Part shown: positions 48,906 to 58,096 of the stretch, one piece after another
Position numbering within the stretch: the stretch's first letter is position 1
Layout: each line of letters starts with the position of its first letter
Position numbers and translations under genes: made by a program
NCBI RefSeq assembly: GCF_900176075.1
Contig: NZ_FWWV01000067.1
Location: 21,462 to 85,461, forward strand
Source: Pasteurella testudinis DSM 23072
Lineage (GTDB): Bacteria > Pseudomonadota > Gammaproteobacteria > Enterobacterales > Pasteurellaceae
Direction: 5' to 3'
DNA: 64,000 nt
Notes under the pieces: model-generated
Databases searched by the model: none
Seen by the model: only the letters and a program-made list of their open reading frames with translations
What the model was told of the DNA's origin: nothing

Positions 48906-51743
48906 CTATTTTTTGGCTAAAATCGGCGCTAAAAATCTGGCAGTATGGGATTCTTTATTTTTGATCAATTGTTCAGGCGTGCCTTTGGCGATAATCTGTC
49001 CGCCGCCGTCACCGCCTTCGGGACCGAGATCGATAATCCAGTCGGCAGTTTTGATCACGTCCAAATTGTGTTCAATCACCACAATGGTATTGCCCTGATC
49101 ACGCAGACGGTGCAGCACGCCAAGCAGCTGTTTAATATCGGCAAAATGCAGCCCCGTCGTCGGTTCGTCCAAAATGTACAAGGTCTTGCCGGTATCACGT
49201 TTCGACAACTCGGTCGCCAGTTTCACCCGTTGCGCTTCCCCGCCGGATAAAGTGGTGGAGGATTGCCCCAACCGAATATACGACAGCCCTACGTCCATTA
49301 ACGTTTGCAGTTTACGCGCAATCATCGGTACCGCCGCAAAAAATTCCAAGCCCTCCTCGACCGTCATCTCTAAAATTTGGTGAATGGTTTTGCCTTTGTA
49401 GCGGATTTCCAAGGTTTCACGGTTGTAACGTTTGCCTTTACACTGATCACAAGGTACATAGACGTCCGGCAAAAAGTGCATTTCCACTTTAATCACACCA
49501 TCGCCCTGACAGGCTTCACAACGGCCGCCACGCACGTTAAAACTGAACCGTCCCGGATTATACCCTCTGGCGCGCGCTTCCGGCACACCGGCAAACAGCT
49601 CGCGGATCGGGGTGAACAAACCGGTATAGGTCGCCGGATTGGAGCGTGGCGTGCGCCCGATCGGGCTTTGGTCAATGTCGATCACTTTGTCGAAATGCCC
49701 TAAACCGTCGATGCTTTTGTAAGGCGCAACATCGGTATTTTCCGCCCGATTCAACGCATTTTGCGCCAGCGGGAACAGGGTGTCGTTGATTAAAGTGGAT
49801 TTGCCCGATCCCGACACGCCGGTGACGCAGGTAAACAAACCGACCGGAATAGCCAAATCGACATTTTTTAAGTTGTTGCCGCTCGCGCCTTTTAAGCTCA
49901 ACCATTTCTCTTTATTGAGCGGTGTACGTTTTTTCGGAATGTCGATTTTTTCTTCGCCGGACAAATACTTACCGGTTAACGAGGCTTGATTTTGCATCAA
50001 CTGTTGCGCCGTGCCGCTGGCGACGATTTCACCGCCGTGCACACCGGCGCCCGGTCCGATATCAATAATATGATCCGCCGCCATAATCGCATCTTCGTCG
50101 TGCTCGACCACGATCACGGTATTGCCCAAATCACGCAGATGAATCAAGGTTTTCAGCAACCGTTCGTTATCCCGTTGGTGCAAACCGATTGACGGTTCGT
50201 CCAGCACATACATCACCCCGACCAGACCGGCACCGATTTGGCTCGCTAGGCGAATCCGCTGCGCTTCGCCGCCCGACAGGGTTTCCGCCGAACGGGAAAG
50301 CGAAAGATAGTTCAAGCCGACATTGACCAAAAACGACAACCGCTCTTTGATCTCCTTCAAGATTTTTTCCGCAATTTGCGCCCGTTGTCCGCTGAGCTGC
50401 AAGTCTTCAAAAAACGCCAACGCATTGCCGATACTGCGCTCTGCCACATTCGGTAGGTTAAATTGTTCGATAAACACATGACGGGCTTCGGTGCGCAAGC
50501 GCGAACCACCGCAAGAGGTACAGGGACGGGTGCTGATATTTTTTGCCAACTCCTCGCGCACGGCGGTCGATTCGGTTTCTTTATAACGGCGCGCCATATT
50601 GTTCAAAATGCCCTCAAACGGGTGGCGGCGCAAGGTGATATCGCCGCGATCATTGACATATTGAAATTCGATTTCGTCATCGCCGGAACCATTTAACACC
50701 ACCGCTTGAATATCGGGCGGCAGCTTTTCAAACGGTGCGTTAATATCAAATCCGTAGTGCTTCGCCAACGAACTCAACATTTGAAAATAGTAGAAATTCC
50801 GCTTATCCCAGCCTTTGATCGCCCCGCTCGCCAATGATATCGATGGATTTTGAATCACCCGTTTTTCATCGAAGTACTGCTGTACGCCCAAGCCGTCGCA
50901 ACTCGGACAGGCACCGGCAGGATTGTTGAACGAGAACAGGCGCGGCTCCAATTCCGCCACCGAATAACCGCAATGTGGACAGGCAAAATTCGAAGAAAAC
51001 AGCAACTCGTCGACGGCGGTCTCATTCCCTTCCATCGGTGCCACCACCACCGTGCCGCCCGACAACTCAAGTGCGGTTTCAAACGATTCCGCCAAGCGAC
51101 TTGCCAAATCCGACCGCACTTTGAAGCGATCGATCACCACTTCAATGGTATGTTTTTTCTGTAATTCCAGCGTCGGCGGATCGGACAAATCGCAAATCTC
51201 GCCGTCGATTCTGGCACGGATATAGCCCTGCGCCGCAATATTTTCCAACAACTTGACGTGTTCCCCTTTGCGCTCTTTCACCACCGGCGCCAGCAACATC
51301 ATGCGGCTGCCTTCCGGCAATTCCAGCACCTTATCCACCATTTGACTAATGGTTTGCGCCGCCAACGGCACATCATGGGTCGGACAACGCGGTTCGCCGA
51401 CACGGGCGAACAACAAGCGCAGGTAGTCATAAATTTCGGTAATTGTACCGACGGTGGAACGCGGATTGTGGGAGGTGGATTTCTGCTCAATCGAAATCGC
51501 CGGCGACAAGCCTTCAATATGATCGACATCGGGCTTTTCCATCAAGGATAGAAACTGACGCGCATAGGCAGACAGCGATTCCACATACCTCCGCTGCCCT
51601 TCGGCGTATAGGGTATCGAACGCCAAAGACGATTTTCCCGAACCCGATAAGCCGGTAATCACCACCAATTTATCGCGTGGGATCGTCAAATCAATATTTT
51701 TTAAATTATGGGTGCGTGCGCCACGAACCTCAATCTTGTCCAT
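48906..51743 (-). CDS. uvrA: Excinuclease ABC subunit A
   Basis: A 945-residue damage-recognition ATPase of nucleotide excision repair. Two split ATP-binding cassettes are visible: [20 protein letters not shown] near residue 31 and [15 protein letters not shown] near residue 643, with [16 protein letters not shown] and [16 protein letters not shown] signatures. Zinc modules have CxxC pairs at [16 protein letters not shown] and [19 protein letters not shown]. With UvrB it locates lesions for UvrC, which is also in this window. The divergent gap with ssb carries an SOS-box-like site, consistent with LexA control as in E. coli. Confidence 0.98.
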   Translation of the reverse strand: MDKIEVRGARTHNLKNIDLTIPRDKLVVITGLSGSGKSSLAFDTLYAEGQRRYVESLSAYARQFLSLMEKPDVDHIEGLSPAISIEQKSTSHNPRSTVGTITEIYDYLRLLFARVGEPRCPTHDVPLAAQTISQMVDKVLELPEGSRMMLLAPVVKERKGEHVKLLENIAAQGYIRARIDGEICDLSDPPTLELQKKHTIEVVIDRFKVRSDLASRLAESFETALELSGGTVVVAPMEGNETAVDELLFSSNFACPHCGYSVAELEPRLFSFNNPAGACPSCDGLGVQQYFDEKRVIQNPSISLASGAIKGWDKRNFYYFQMLSSLAKHYGFDINAPFEKLPPDIQAVVLNGSGDDEIEFQYVNDRGDITLRRHPFEGILNNMARRYKETESTAVREELAKNISTRPCTSCGGSRLRTEARHVFIEQFNLPNVAERSIGNALAFFEDLQLSGQRAQIAEKILKEIKERLSFLVNVGLNYLSLSRSAETLSGGEAQRIRLASQIGAGLVGVMYVLDEPSIGLHQRDNERLLKTLIHLRDLGNTVIVVEHDEDAIMAADHIIDIGPGAGVHGGEIVASGTAQQLMQNQASLTGKYLSGEEKIDIPKKRTPLNKEKWLSLKGASGNNLKNVDLAIPVGLFTCVTGVSGSGKSTLINDTLFPLAQNALNRAENTDVAPYKSIDGLGHFDKVIDIDQSPIGRTPRSNPATYTGLFTPIRELFAGVPEARARGYNPGRFSFNVRGGRCEACQGDGVIKVEMHFLPDVYVPCDQCKGKRYNRETLEIRYKGKTIHQILEMTVEEGLEFFAAVPMIARKLQTLMDVGLSYIRLGQSSTTLSGGEAQRVKLATELSKRDTGKTLYILDEPTTGLHFADIKQLLGVLHRLRDQGNTIVVIEHNLDVIKTADWIIDLGPEGGDGGGQIIAKGTPEQLIKNKESHTARFLAPILAKK

Positions 51744-51796
51744 AAATTCATCTCAGTGTTTTTGTAAAATTGGAATGATTATCGCACAAATAAAAA

Positions 51797-51816
51797 AACT
51801 GTGTAAATATCCAGTA
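51797..51816. promoter_or_regulatory. LexA (SOS) box between uvrA and ssb
   Basis: AACTGTGTAAATATCCAGTA resembles TACTGTATATATATACAGTA. The left half CTGT is intact and the right half is CCAG instead of ACAG, at the right spacing of 8. Position between divergent uvrA and ssb is the same as in E. coli. Confidence 0.7.
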
Positions 51817-51903
51817 TCTTTTTTATTTTAAAAGATGATTTTTCCATGATTTTCAGGCAATATATACCGCATTCCAACCAGCTATACAGAAAAAGAGGAT
51901 ACT

Positions 51904-52401
51904 ATGGCAGGCGTAAATAAAGTCATTATTGTAGGTAACTTGGGTAACGAACCTGAAATCCGTACCATGCCGAACGGCGAAGCGGTCGCCAATATCAGCG
52001 TGGCAACCAGCGAATCCTGGCGCGACAAAAACAGCGGTGAAATGCGTGAAATCACCGAATGGCACCGAATCGTGCTGTACCGTCGCTTGGCGGAAATCGC
52101 CGGCGAATACCTGCACAAAGGCAGCAAAGTCTATGTGGAAGGCAGATTAAGAACGCGCAAATGGCAGGATCAAAACGGACAAGATCGCTACACCACCGAA
52201 ATTCAAGGTGACAGCCTGCAAATGTTAGATTCGCGTGGCGAGCGCGCACAACAAGGCGGCTATGCACCGCAACAAAGCAGCGGCGGTTACGCCCCGCAAC
52301 AACAATCTTACGCCGCACCGGCCTCCCGCCCTGCCGCCGCACAAAAACCGGCGGCACAACCGGAACCGTCAATTGATTTTGACGATGATATTCCGTTTTA
52401 A
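51904..52401 (+). CDS. ssb: Single-stranded DNA-binding protein
   Basis: A 165-residue tetrameric protein. The OB fold covers about residues 1-112 ([20 protein letters not shown] at the start, [20 protein letters not shown] within). The linker is Gln/Ala/Pro-rich with a repeated GGYAPQQ motif, and the C-terminal DFDDDIPF is the acidic tip that recruits repair and replication partners. It protects single strands in replication, repair and transformation. Divergent from uvrA with a shared SOS-like site. Confidence 0.98.
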   Translation: MAGVNKVIIVGNLGNEPEIRTMPNGEAVANISVATSESWRDKNSGEMREITEWHRIVLYRRLAEIAGEYLHKGSKVYVEGRLRTRKWQDQNGQDRYTTEIQGDSLQMLDSRGERAQQGGYAPQQSSGGYAPQQQSYAAPASRPAAAQKPAAQPEPSIDFDDDIPF

Positions 52402-52417
52402 TCATCACGCTTCACAC

Positions 52418-52443
52418 AACCCAGCTTATGCTGGGTTTTTTTA
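52418..52443 (+). terminator. Terminator after ssb
   Basis: AACCCAGC (52418-52425) and GCTGGGTT (52430-52437) pair around TTAT, followed by seven T's. Confidence 0.93.
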
Positions 52444-52565
52444 TTGATTTAAACCCTACAAAAAATTTTGCATCTTATAAAAAACAGTTATAAATACACT
52501 GAAAAAGTTATTTTCTCTCCTTAAAAATTTTCCACATAATGACATTCTATTTTTTAGGAGGTTAT

Positions 52566-53606
52566 ATGCTGATTACCGGTTTACTTTGCGGATTATTACT
52601 GGGTTTTGTGATGCAGCGCGGGCGTTTTTGTATTACCGGTGCGTTCCGTGACATGTATGTCACCAAAAGTAATAAAATGTTTATCGCTTTATTGATTGCC
52701 ATTAGTGTGCAATCCGTCGGTTTATTTATCTTACGCGATTTCGGTGTGGTAGAAATTCCGGCTGAAAATCTTGCGTTTGGTGCGGTATTAATTGGCGCAT
52801 TTGTTTTTGGCGTTGGTATTATTTACGCCGGCGGTTGCGCAACCGGCACTTGGTATCGCGCCGGTGAAGGCTTAATCGGCAGTTGGGTTGCGCTATTTAC
52901 CTATATGTTATTTAGCGCAATGATGCGTACCGGACCTTTGGCTGATTTTAATAATGCGTTAAAAAGCCATTATATTGAGCAGAAAACCATTTATGAAACC
53001 TTAGGTATTTCAGCTTGGTGGCTGGTTGTACTATTAAGTGCGGTCACTTTGTTTTTAGTGTTTAAGCATTTCATTAAACCCAAAGCTAAATTAGCGGTTT
53101 TAAAACCAAAGAAAACCGGGCTGGCGCATATTCTTTTTGAAAAACGTTGGAATCCGTTTATCACCGCGACCTTGGTTGGCTTAATTGCCTTAATTGCTTG
53201 GCCATTAAGTGTTGCCAGCGGTCGTAATTTTGGTCTAGGCATTACAGGACCCTCGGCTAATATTATGCAGTTTTTGATTACCGGCGACAGTAAATATATT
53301 AACTGGGGCGTATTTCTGGTTCTCGGTATTTTAATCGGATCATTTATTGCGGCCAAAGCAAGCAATGAATTCCGTTTTCGTGTTCCCGATACCACAACAT
53401 TATTACGCAGCGCTTTCGGCGGAATACTAATGGGAATCGGCGCAACGCTAGCCGGCGGCTGCTCAATCGGTAACGGTCTGGTCGAAACCGCATTCTTTTC
53501 TTGGCAAGGCTGGCTCTCGCTACCCGTGATGATTCTCGGCACATGGTTTGCAGCATACTTCACCATTATTCGCCCACAGCAACAACGATTAGCAACAGCA
53601 ATTTAA
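52566..53606 (+). CDS. tsuA: YeeE/YedE-family thiosulfate transporter, TsuA-like
   Basis: A 346-residue membrane protein with about nine hydrophobic segments. The conserved cysteine-containing motifs of the family are present: QRGRFCITGAFRDMYV near residue 17, YAGGCATGTWYRAGEG near 93 and LAGGCSIGNGL near 300. In characterised homologues these cysteines line the path for thiosulfate. The frame opens 27 bases earlier, but a perfect AGGAGG lies 4 bases before the ATG at 52566. It is followed after 20 bases by a TsuB-like partner, the usual pair. Confidence 0.85.
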   Translation: MLITGLLCGLLLGFVMQRGRFCITGAFRDMYVTKSNKMFIALLIAISVQSVGLFILRDFGVVEIPAENLAFGAVLIGAFVFGVGIIYAGGCATGTWYRAGEGLIGSWVALFTYMLFSAMMRTGPLADFNNALKSHYIEQKTIYETLGISAWWLVVLLSAVTLFLVFKHFIKPKAKLAVLKPKKTGLAHILFEKRWNPFITATLVGLIALIAWPLSVASGRNFGLGITGPSANIMQFLITGDSKYINWGVFLVLGILIGSFIAAKASNEFRFRVPDTTTLLRSAFGGILMGIGATLAGGCSIGNGLVETAFFSWQGWLSLPVMILGTWFAAYFTIIRPQQQRLATAI

Positions 53607-53626
53607 TAAAAATAAGGAAAATAGTT

Positions 53627-53848
53627 ATGAATATCAAACTGGCAACCAACGGCTTAGTCTGCCCTTTTCCCTTAGTTGAAGCAAAAGAGGCAATGGCTAA
53701 ATTAAACAAAGGCGACGGCTTAATTATTGACTTTGACTGCACGCAAGCAACCGAAGCGATCCCAAGTTGGGCGGCTGAGGAAGGATATGAAGTTACTCAT
53801 TTTGAACAAATTGGCGATGCCTCTTGGACGATTACCATCGTTAAATAA
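53627..53848 (+). CDS. tsuB: SirA/TusA/YedF-like sulfurtransferase, TsuB-like
   Basis: A 73-residue TusA-fold protein. LVCPFPLVEAKEAM contains the CPxP motif whose cysteine carries persulfide sulfur. AAGGAAAATAGTT precedes the ATG at 53627. Its position directly after tsuA suggests it receives the sulfur from imported thiosulfate, as shown for TsuB. Other TusA-family members serve in tRNA thiolation or selenium metabolism, but the pairing favours thiosulfate use. Confidence 0.85.
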   Translation: MNIKLATNGLVCPFPLVEAKEAMAKLNKGDGLIIDFDCTQATEAIPSWAAEEGYEVTHFEQIGDASWTITIVK

Positions 53849-54070
53849 TTAACGTTAAAATAATCTCAAGCCGCCTTAAAAAATATAACCGAATCTGTAT
53901 CTTCGTGAGATAAAACCCGTTCATTAAGATACGGATTTCGGTTTAAGCCCCTAACTCCTGTACTTCTTCTCCTAAAAAACAGACTAAAACCCAACACCTG
54001 CGCCGATTTTCCGTTATAGTATTGTCTAATTTTGCAGCTCAAACTGTTTACTAAACTTCGGGATACAGCA

Positions 54071-54691
54071 ATGCTCAATATTTTATGGGAACGTAGTGAT
54101 TTTTTCTGGCGGCTCACCCTCGAACATTTGGCGATTTCAGCGTTTGCCATCTTCGCTTCGGCGCTGATTGGCATTACATTGGGGCTGTGGATCGCGGAAA
54201 AACCGAAACTCGCCCCTTTTGTTCTGCAAAGTAATAATATTATCTACACCATTCCCTCTATTTCGATGTTCGGTTTATTACTGCCGTTTAGCGGAATCGG
54301 CAATTTAACCGCGGTGATCGCGTTGACCCTTTATGGCTTGTTGCCGATGATCGGCGCCACCAACACCGGTATCCGCCAAATTAATCCGGCAATTATCGAA
54401 GCGGCGGACGCCATGGGCAGCAGCCGTTGGCAGTTGTTGTACAAAATCAAATTACCGTTGGCGTTGCCGTCGATTTTAACCGCCTTTCGCACCATGGTGG
54501 TGATGATCATATCCTTGGCGGGCGTCGCCTCATTTATCGGCGCCGGCGGTTTGGGCGTGGCGATTTATCGCGGTATTACCACCAACAATACCGCACTTTC
54601 GGTGGCCGGCAGCCTATTAATCATGTTGTTAGCGTTTAGCGCAGACAGCCTGTGCGCCTATCTCGCCAAAAAATCTCACTGGGAGAAATAA
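54071..54691 (+). CDS. Osmoprotectant/choline-type ABC transporter permease
   Basis: A 206-residue permease with five or six membrane segments. The EAA loop that contacts the ATPase is EAADAMGSSRWQLLYKIKLP near residue 117, followed by SLAGVASFIGAGGLG, typical of the OpuBB/YehW group. The upstream in-frame codon at 54032 lacks a ribosome site; the ATG at 54071 begins a normal N-terminus. It is the first gene of a permease - binding protein - ATPase operon, separated by 1 base from the next gene. Substrate is probably a quaternary amine such as glycine betaine or choline. Confidence 0.87.
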   Translation: MLNILWERSDFFWRLTLEHLAISAFAIFASALIGITLGLWIAEKPKLAPFVLQSNNIIYTIPSISMFGLLLPFSGIGNLTAVIALTLYGLLPMIGATNTGIRQINPAIIEAADAMGSSRWQLLYKIKLPLALPSILTAFRTMVVMIISLAGVASFIGAGGLGVAIYRGITTNNTALSVAGSLLIMLLAFSADSLCAYLAKKSHWEK

Positions 54692-54692
54692 T

Positions 54693-55571
54693 ATGTTTAA
54701 CAAATTTGTGATGATCTGTACCGCACTTTTAGCGCTTGCCGCCTGTAAGCCTGAACAAACGACAATCAAAATCGCCACTAAACCGATGGCGGAACAGTTT
54801 ATCATTGCGGAAATGCTGGCGTTATTAATTGAACAAAACAGCGAATTGAAGGTAGAAATCAAAAAAGGCATCGGCGGCGGTACGGCGAATATCCACCCTG
54901 CACTGCTCAACGGCGAATTTGATCTCTACCCCGAATACACTAGCACTGCTTGGCTGTATGTACTGAAAAAACAACCTCTGGCTGATGACGGACAATTGCT
55001 TGCTCTGTTGAAAAGCGAATACGCCAAACTGGGGCTGGCATGGCTGGGAAATTACGGCTTTAACAACACCTTTAGCATTGCGGTGCGCGCTGATTTGGCA
55101 CAACAACACGGCTTGCACCGTTTCTCCGATCTGTCCAAACTCAACGACAGCCTGATTTTCGGCGCGGAATATGACTTTTTCGAACGGGAAGACGGTTATC
55201 GAGGTTTGACGCAGGCTTACGGCATTCGCTTCAAACAAACCCATGATTTGGATATCGGTTTGAAATATCAAGCGATTCAGAGCGGTAAAGTCGATGTGAT
55301 TAACGTGTTCACCACCGACGGGCAACTGGCATCGCAACGGCTGAATGTTCTCGAAGACGATAAATATTTTTACCCGAGCTATTATGCCGGCACGGTAGTT
55401 CGGGCGGAAACTCTGTCCAAACACCCTGAATTAAAAGCGATTCTGGCAAAATTGGATAACCAAATCTCCAATGCGGAAATGGCAACACTGAATTCCGCAG
55501 TGGAAATCGAGCATAAAGACGAAAGAGCGGTCGCCAAAGCCTTTTTGCAAGCCAAGGGATTATTAAAATGA
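54693..55571 (+). CDS. Osmoprotectant/choline-type ABC transporter substrate-binding lipoprotein
   Basis: A 292-residue protein with a signal peptide ending in the lipobox LAAC (Cys18). The OpuAC domain contains KIATKPMAEQFIIAEMLALL near residue 28 and GEFDLYPEYTSTAW near residue 73, where the aromatic and Tyr residues form the cage for a quaternary ammonium group in relatives. Starts 1 base after the permease stop and overlaps the ATPase start by 4 bases (ATGA at 55568-55571). The exact ligand cannot be told. Confidence 0.88.
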   Translation: MFNKFVMICTALLALAACKPEQTTIKIATKPMAEQFIIAEMLALLIEQNSELKVEIKKGIGGGTANIHPALLNGEFDLYPEYTSTAWLYVLKKQPLADDGQLLALLKSEYAKLGLAWLGNYGFNNTFSIAVRADLAQQHGLHRFSDLSKLNDSLIFGAEYDFFEREDGYRGLTQAYGIRFKQTHDLDIGLKYQAIQSGKVDVINVFTTDGQLASQRLNVLEDDKYFYPSYYAGTVVRAETLSKHPELKAILAKLDNQISNAEMATLNSAVEIEHKDERAVAKAFLQAKGLLK

Positions 55572-56302
55572 TTCGTTTGAGCAATGTGAGCAAAATCTTC
55601 GCCAATCAGACCGCACTTTATCCGTTGGATTTACAAATCGAGCAAGGCGATTTCATTACCATCATCGGGCAATCCGGCAGCGGTAAAACCACCTTGCTGA
55701 AACTGCTGAACGGCTTGCTAAAACCCGACAGCGGTCAGATCTCGGTTCTCGGCACAGCGTTGGCAACGGCGGATTTAGTGCAACTGCGGCGTAAAATCGG
55801 CTATGTGGTGCAGGAAAACGGACTGTTTCCGCATTTGACGGTGGCGGAAAATATCGGTTATGTGCCGGGCTTACAAAAGATTCCAAAATCAGAAATTAAC
55901 AAACGGGTGATGGAATTATTGCCGCAGGTCAATCTTGATGAGGAGTTGAAAAACCGCTATCCGCACCAGCTGTCAGGCGGGCAGAAACAGCGTGTCGGCA
56001 TCGCCCGTGCCTTGGCGGCAAAACCTGACATCATCTTAATGGACGAACCGTTCAGCGCCTTAGATCCGGTGACGCGCAAACTGCTGCAACAGGAAATTAA
56101 ACAGTTATGGCAGACGCTCGGCACAACGATTGTGTTTGTGACTCATGATATTGACGAAGCGCTCACTCTCGGCAGCAAAGTGCTGGTACTGCACCGAGGC
56201 AAAATAGAACAATTTGCGCCTCCGCAACAAGTGCAAACCGCTCCGGCGAGTGACTTGGTACGGTTATTACTTGGTACAGTTATTGATCGGCAAACAACAT
56301 GA
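55568..56302 (+). CDS. Osmoprotectant/choline-type ABC transporter ATP-binding protein
   Basis: A 244-residue ATPase. Walker A is GQSGSGKTTLLKLL near residue 36, the signature LSGGQKQRVGIARAL near 137, and Walker B IILMDEPFSALDP near 157. No C-terminal CBS domains are present, so the ionic-strength sensing of OpuA/ProV types is absent. Its stop overlaps the start of a truncated dehydrogenase frame (ATGA at 56299-56302), which suggests a fourth gene was once part of the operon. Confidence 0.92.
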   Translation: MIRLSNVSKIFANQTALYPLDLQIEQGDFITIIGQSGSGKTTLLKLLNGLLKPDSGQISVLGTALATADLVQLRRKIGYVVQENGLFPHLTVAENIGYVPGLQKIPKSEINKRVMELLPQVNLDEELKNRYPHQLSGGQKQRVGIARALAAKPDIILMDEPFSALDPVTRKLLQQEIKQLWQTLGTTIVFVTHDIDEALTLGSKVLVLHRGKIEQFAPPQQVQTAPASDLVRLLLGTVIDRQTT

Positions 56303-56424
56303 AAGCCGTCGTGATTAAACAGGCTTGTACCGCCGATACCTTAAACCCGCTTGAAATGGCGACGCCAACGGTAAAGTGCGGTCTGGCTATCCGGCTCAGA
56401 CCGCACTTGCATTGCAATTCATAG
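56299..56424 (+). pseudogene. Truncated start of an MDR-type quinone oxidoreductase/alcohol dehydrogenase
   Basis: A 41-codon frame beginning MKAVVIKQACTADTLNPLEM, which resembles the N-terminus of zinc-type or quinone-type medium-chain dehydrogenases (first beta strands, before the GHE region). It then runs into an inverted uptake-signal pair (56374-56408) and stops. The usual length is over 320 residues, so the gene is reduced to its first tenth. The start is coupled to the ABC ATPase stop. No cofactor-binding region survives. Confidence 0.6.
56374..56408 (+). terminator. Inverted uptake-signal hairpin inside the truncated gene
   Basis: AAGTGCGGTCTG (56374-56385) pairs perfectly with CAGACCGCACTT (56397-56408), loop of 11. 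No T run follows. It probably ends the ABC transporter transcript now. Confidence 0.65.
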
Positions 56425-56498
56425 CGTTAAACTCATACTGAATTAGTTATCTCCACGCTACTCTCGCGTGATTTTACCGACCATCATTTCAGCAAGTT

Positions 56499-56678
56499 AA
56501 GTGGGCGTTACAACAGGCAGAATCCATTGCCCACCGGCAAGGTCGCGGTGAGATCTATAACGGCGTACTGCTACAACCGGAACCCCTGACCGCCGCCATG
56601 AAAACCATCGGCGAACGTAATTACCTGAAACATTACCTGAAACATTACCTGAAACAATTGGCGTGCCGCAAACTTTAG
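56499..56678 (+). pseudogene. Frameshifted coding remnant of unknown family
   Basis: The frame reads KWALQQAESIAHRQGRGEIY and then NGVLLQPEPLTAAMKTIGER, which has the composition of real protein but no start codon; continuing upstream, sense passes to another frame (RDFTDHH), suggesting a frameshift near 56488. I do not recognise the family. Near the end a 12-base unit TTACCTGAAACA is repeated three times without change (56621-56656), keeping the frame. Confidence 0.4.
56621..56656 (+). repeat. 12-bp tandem repeat, three copies
   Basis: TTACCTGAAACA occurs three times in a row with no differences. The unit length is a multiple of three, and lies in the coding remnant. Exact copies imply recent duplication or slippage. 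Confidence 0.9.
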
Positions 56679-56787
56679 TGGAGTAACAACAACGTAACCA
56701 ATGCCTTTCAATCTTTTCCCGCCCCCAATTTTAGCTTTCGCATTAGCAACCGTAAAACCGACAGTTCAGCAAGCCCTAAGGCATGGG

Positions 56788-57522
56788 TTAAAACATAAGT
56801 TTTGGTTTGCTAATCGCAAAAATCGGCACCGCGATCACTGTCACAACGGCATCCCCCACCAGCGTAAGCGGAGTCAGCACAATGTTTCTCAACAGCTTCG
56901 ACCCGCTTTTAACCACGGTTTTACGCTCGGCTGTCTGCAATTTCACCGGCACATACTGTTCGAACCGGTAATTTTGCTTCACTTGCAACGGTTTATCGTA
57001 CAATTGACCGCGTGCGGAAAAACACCGTTCATACGTCATCAACGATGGCTCCTCGCTTATCGGACGAAACCGCAAAGCCTGCAAAGCCGTTTTTTCTTGG
57101 GCGGCCTGCTTGTTGTTTTGGCTTGTGTCGACAGGATATCTGAGGCAAAAACTGCTGCTAAATTTACCACTCTCATCTTCAATCGTCACCGGCAATTCAA
57201 CCAGCTGCTCTTTGTTAGCGCCGGGTGAAAAAATCTGATAACTGTGTTGCAGCTTCGCATTCAAAACAGGCAGCAATCTTTCTGATGCTTGCGGCTCCAC
57301 CACATACCAGTAGCGCTCGCCCATCATGACCAGGCTGCCTTGTTTTAATTGCCCGCTGTCTGCCCGGGCATAACCAAAAGCATGAACCTTGTCTTCGCCC
57401 AAACGGTGGTAAATATCTTGCGTATCTACCGCCGTGCCGCTGCCCCACATCGCGCTCGTACAACCGCCCGCCGATAACACTGCAGACAGCAACAGCGCCT
57501 GTTTCAAACCTTTCTTTATCAT
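56788..57522 (-). CDS. Lipoprotein of unknown function
   Basis: A 244-residue protein that I do not recognise. MIKKGLKQALLLSAVLSAGG followed by Cys21 is a clear lipoprotein signal (lipobox SAGGC). The mature part is soluble until about residue 215, then has one strongly hydrophobic segment (NIVLTPLTLVGDAVVTVIAV), unusual for an exported lipoprotein. GGAGAT lies 7 bases before the ATG. It is a lone leftward gene between decayed regions; inside it I saw no uptake signal. Could be an outer-membrane surface lipoprotein; no functional clue was found. Confidence 0.75.
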   Translation of the reverse strand: MIKKGLKQALLLSAVLSAGGCTSAMWGSGTAVDTQDIYHRLGEDKVHAFGYARADSGQLKQGSLVMMGERYWYVVEPQASERLLPVLNAKLQHSYQIFSPGANKEQLVELPVTIEDESGKFSSSFCLRYPVDTSQNNKQAAQEKTALQALRFRPISEEPSLMTYERCFSARGQLYDKPLQVKQNYRFEQYVPVKLQTAERKTVVKSGSKLLRNIVLTPLTLVGDAVVTVIAVPIFAISKPKLMF

Positions 57523-57626
57523 ACCAATCTCCTTTCAGAACCAATGCTCTGAAACACATACTAGCATAATTAAATGCTCAAACAATATTCACATACTCGT
57601 TTACGGCACACGGCACTGGCTAACAA

Positions 57627-57654
57627 TGTGCTTTGAATTGTGTGCTTTGAATTG
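57627..57654 (+). repeat. 14-bp tandem repeat, two copies
   Basis: TGTGCTTTGAATTG occurs twice in direct succession, identical. Confidence 0.9.
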
Positions 57655-57969
57655 TTCCTGTGAAAACAATAAAGTGCGGTTAGCCGTTAAAAATCTACCG
57701 CTCGTTTCCTTTGTATGGATTGAATTGTCAAACTCCTGCTTTGTCTGACGAATTTGAATATTAGCAAGAAAAAATTATTATCCGCGCGGCAGATTATTTT
57801 CTCTACGCCCACGACCACTGGATTATCTCAATCGTATTTTTGCTGCCGACTTTATTCCAGTGTTAAAATCTTACTGGAAAAACTATCCGCCGCACCTCAG
57901 CAAGCCAAAAATTTTCCGGCAACCGAATATATGCGTCTGCCCATCGGCGGAAAAAGCGAATAGCCGACA

Positions 57970-57987
57970 TATAGGCTATTGCCTATA
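57970..57987. promoter_or_regulatory. Inverted repeat upstream of the SLC13 transporter
   Basis: TATAGGC and GCCTATA flank TATT, perfect 7-base arms, 110 bases before the start codon. It could be an operator; TATTAT and TTGACT-like hexamers follow, but no complete promoter is clear. Confidence 0.4.
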
Positions 57988-58096
57988 ACTATTATACAAA
58001 AAATCATATTGGACTGATAACATCACGATTGACTAGGATAATCACACAAAATGCAGGTCTTTTATCCTCTCAATACCTCACTTAGAAGGAAGACAT

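Larger units (their letters stand above)
56303..56787. other. Decayed region after the osmoprotectant operon
   Basis: Contains the truncated dehydrogenase, the uptake-signal hairpin, and a frameshifted coding remnant (56499-56678). No intact gene. Stretches between are not recognised. Confidence 0.6.
57523..58096. other. Non-coding and decayed region upstream of the SLC13 gene
   Basis: Contains a 14-bp tandem repeat (57627-57654), an uptake signal at 57672, a possible coding remnant around 57800-57963 (reads LEKLSAAPQQAKNFPATEYM before a stop) and an inverted repeat at 57970-57987. I could not support a complete gene. Confidence 0.5.

Noticed and set aside
56701-57228. A 175-codon plus-strand frame opposite the lipoprotein
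   Set aside because: Overlaps the lipoprotein gene in antisense and lacks a ribosome site; the lipoprotein has a clear signal peptide and start.
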